12,939 nt of DNA from CAYGBM01 sp964348225. Its GTDB lineage: Bacteria > Patescibacteriota > Minisyncoccia > Minisyncoccales > CG1-02-41-26. The translations under genes were made by a program, and so were the position numbers. The notes under the pieces are model-generated. The model saw only the letters and a list, made by a program, of their open reading frames with translations. It did not search any database and was not told the DNA's origin. This document shows, piece by piece, positions 12,301 to 12,939 of this stretch. Numbering within the stretch: the stretch's first letter is position 1; the number at the start of each line of letters is the position of its first letter. The stretch is taken from contig CAYGBM010000007.1 in the NCBI GenBank assembly GCA_964348225.1, positions 1 to 12,939 on the forward strand, written 5' to 3'.

Positions 12301-12939
12301 AAGGTCTAACTTCAAATCTTATAACTTAAATATCTCTACTGTTGAATATTTACTTAAGACTAAAGCGATTTGGTATAACCACAAGGATGGAAATAAACTT
12401 CAAGCCTATTTAAAGAAAGTGAATTTTAAAAAAGTTGTTGGTAAACGAATTCAGCCCATTTCTGAGGACTTTGCGGGGCTTAAGGTGAGGAGCATAGAGA
12501 AGCTTGAGAATGTCAAAGATAAATTCGTGTATGACTTTTCAGTGGCTGGCGACCAGAACTTTATCGCTGGCACAGCAGGTTTTTTGCTGCACAACACAGA
12601 TGGTGCGCACATTCGAACATTGCTGCTAACACTATTTTTCAGGTATTTCCGAGAGATTATTGAAAAAGGATATCTCTATATCGCCCAGCCCCCGCTTTAT
12701 AAGATTCAGTCAGGCAAGAGGATAGAATACGCTTACACAGAAGCTGATAAAAAGGATATTGTTTCAGACATTCAAAGGGCTAAAAAGAAACCTGCTGCTA
12801 AAAGAGGCAAAGCTGCAGCAAAAAGCAAAGTGCAGAAGAAGGCTGAAGGAGACCAAGAAGCTGAAGAAGAAGAGGAAGAGAAGAAAAGCGGAGTTAATAT
12901 TCAAAGATACAAGGGATTGGGTGAAATGAATCCAGGAGA
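9359..12939 (+). CDS. gyrB: DNA gyrase subunit B, intein-containing, 3' end outside window
   Basis: The ATPase/TOPRIM subunit that with GyrA introduces negative supercoils. Before the intein there are 546 residues. Residues 1-52 are a Lys-rich extension. The GHKL ATPase has Glu88 and Asn92 (WECVDNS), DDGRGIP (119-125) and GGLHGVG (159-165). The transducer domain has QTK at 382-384. The TOPRIM domain has EGDSAGG (471-477) and ILPLRGKILNVE (490-501). The intein follows MADAD; the protein resumes TDGAHIRTLL and continues for 114 residues to the window end, including RYKGLGEMNP. Rejoined, the active-site motif reads DADTDG instead of the usual DADVDG. A Lys/Ala-rich then Glu-rich insert lies just before the RYKGLGEMNP motif. 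The start lacks a ribosome site. ParE cannot be excluded, but GyrB is the usual sole copy in small genomes. Confidence 0.93.
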   Translation, partial: MPAPKKKTTKKGTKKTVKKKVVKKTTSRSAKKITVKPKPKSRVAAKKRKSDYTAEDIYVLKGLEPVRQRPGMYVGSTGPEGLHHLVWECVDNSLDEAMAGYAKNIEIVLLKGNKVKVVDDGRGIPVEKHKATRKSALETVMTTLHAGGKFGSKAYQVSGGLHGVGVSVVCALSKYMKAEVCRDGGMYVQEYSRGKAKTKVKKVKACKKRGTTVIFEPDDEIFKERTFGLKKILGHLRQQAYLTSGIKIAVKDERKEPFSSYSFYFEGGLKSYIKYLLGESEPKHSNIFYCKGERDNILVEVALQYAKETESLEESFANNIYTGEGGNHLTGFRTALTRGLNDYARKNNFLKEKDENLTGSDVREGLVAAVSVKLKNPQFEGQTKAKLGNPEAKTSVESIFGEAFSDFLEKNPQDARAIIETCLLSARARKAAKAARTTVLRKGVLDGLTLPGKLADCSSKVAEESELYLVEGDSAGGSSKMARDRRFQAILPLRGKILNVERARLDKILSSNEIKSLVIALGTAISQDFDIEKIRYHRIILMADADSVTGDTPIFVFDKQNQEFFLTEVEQFIEDCNDTNRYQLLTFKQRTKKLELKDILQTIRHPLRTALYEIKTYCGYPIKVTDCHSVYVYENGEVKTKKASEIKQGDLMLLPKFFFQQNKDYTLDLTDVILSSGLKNISIKVPQAFQDGLEQIPAMAWCQLSSFAWAGLQKQREAVGISRREMGESIGIYDKIIQQWEQKIDNVMPRFYQFKNYLKRIKVNINKLGYGVYIPLEDWAADAVPEGARFYYNNHSRVLKKKFKLDKDLAYLIGFFLGDGCASSENKNPNRFSISINREKSEKYLRRLSHIIEKEFNAKPILEKRESNNIQVHFHSLEFKLLLMRLGLFGKRCNEKFIPSIFFNIKREVQEALLQGLLDSDGFITVWKSKKTGRTKAIYGWQLSSKDLILGMMTIFRQRGIFPAYSSRKNESHMRKDGKIIRSNFKSYNLNISTVEYLLKTKAIWYNHKDGNKLQAYLKKVNFKKVVGKRIQPISEDFAGLKVRSIEKLENVKDKFVYDFSVAGDQNFIAGTAGFLLHNTDGAHIRTLLLTLFFRYFREIIEKGYLYIAQPPLYKIQSGKRIEYAYTEADKKDIVSDIQRAKKKPAAKRGKAAAKSKVQKKAEGDQEAEEEEEEKKSGVNIQRYKGLGEMNPG
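10997..12595 (+). mobile_element. GyrB intein with LAGLIDADG homing endonuclease and HTH insert
   Basis: A 533-residue in-frame intein that should excise itself and join the gyrase halves. Block A is SVTGDTPIFV with Ser1 as nucleophile. Block B is VTDCHSV with Thr79 and His82. Block F is VYDFSVAGDQNF (511-522). The end is GFLLHN, with the His-Asn pair (532-533), and the first following host residue is Thr. Two endonuclease motifs are LAYLIGFFLGDG (263-274; Asp273) and LLQGLLDSDGF (367-377; Asp375), so the homing enzyme looks intact. Residues about 164-198 read like an XRE-type helix-turn-helix (QREAVGISRREMGESIGI, then QQWE), an addition between the splicing and endonuclease parts. Insertion falls inside the Mg2+-binding DxD of TOPRIM, so unspliced gyrase should be inactive. 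No stop codon interrupts it. Confidence 0.95.

Overview
The window looks like chromosomal DNA from a small-genome bacterium. It is AT-rich and densely packed, with bacterial-type pheS, pheT and gyrB, sigma70-like promoters and many GC-stem hairpins between genes. Several traits would fit a Patescibacteria/CPR lineage: a shortened PheT, an intein in GyrB, very short genes, and repeated CTTCGTT-type hairpins. This placement is an inference from style, not from a marker search. All clear genes are on the + strand.

Layout. 1-1850: an HhH/glycosylase-fold protein that appears to lack the usual catalytic residues, a three-helix membrane protein and a small metal-type cupin. 1851-2441: an RNA and hairpin zone with a good promoter, two hairpins, an intact tRNA-Asp(GUC), a perfect 42-bp palindrome, two further tRNA-3'-end-like pieces and a strong terminator. 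2442-4206: a Nudix hydrolase and an unrecognised 368-residue protein, each with its own promoter. 4207-5640: a segment bounded by two identical 38-bp copies of the start of a HIT-family gene. The upstream copy is a truncated gene; between the copies lie a terminator, a strong promoter, a structured leader and a NYN-domain nuclease gene; the intact HIT gene follows. 5641-6072: a tiny single-helix membrane protein, then a hairpin-rich spacer with the pheS promoter. 6073-9316: pheS and pheT, the two subunits of phenylalanyl-tRNA synthetase, separated by a perfect 36-bp palindrome. 9359-end: gyrB, running off the window and interrupted by a 533-residue intein.

How the genes fit together. PheS and PheT form one enzyme that charges tRNA-Phe, and GyrB pairs with GyrA (not in the window) in DNA gyrase. 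The other genes look like separate housekeeping or accessory functions: nucleotide clean-up (Nudix, HIT), RNA processing (NYN) and DNA-lesion recognition (HhH).

Most notable points: the HIT/NYN segment with 38-bp direct repeats; an in-frame insert in pheT made of an inverted copy of its own coding sequence plus 14-bp tandem repeats; PheT without its tRNA-binding domain; a Ser1/Thr+1 intein splitting the gyrase TOPRIM DxD motif and carrying an extra helix-turn-helix; a promoter-then-hairpin arrangement seen three times; and repeated palindromes. I found no CRISPR array and no recognisable defence island or transposase.
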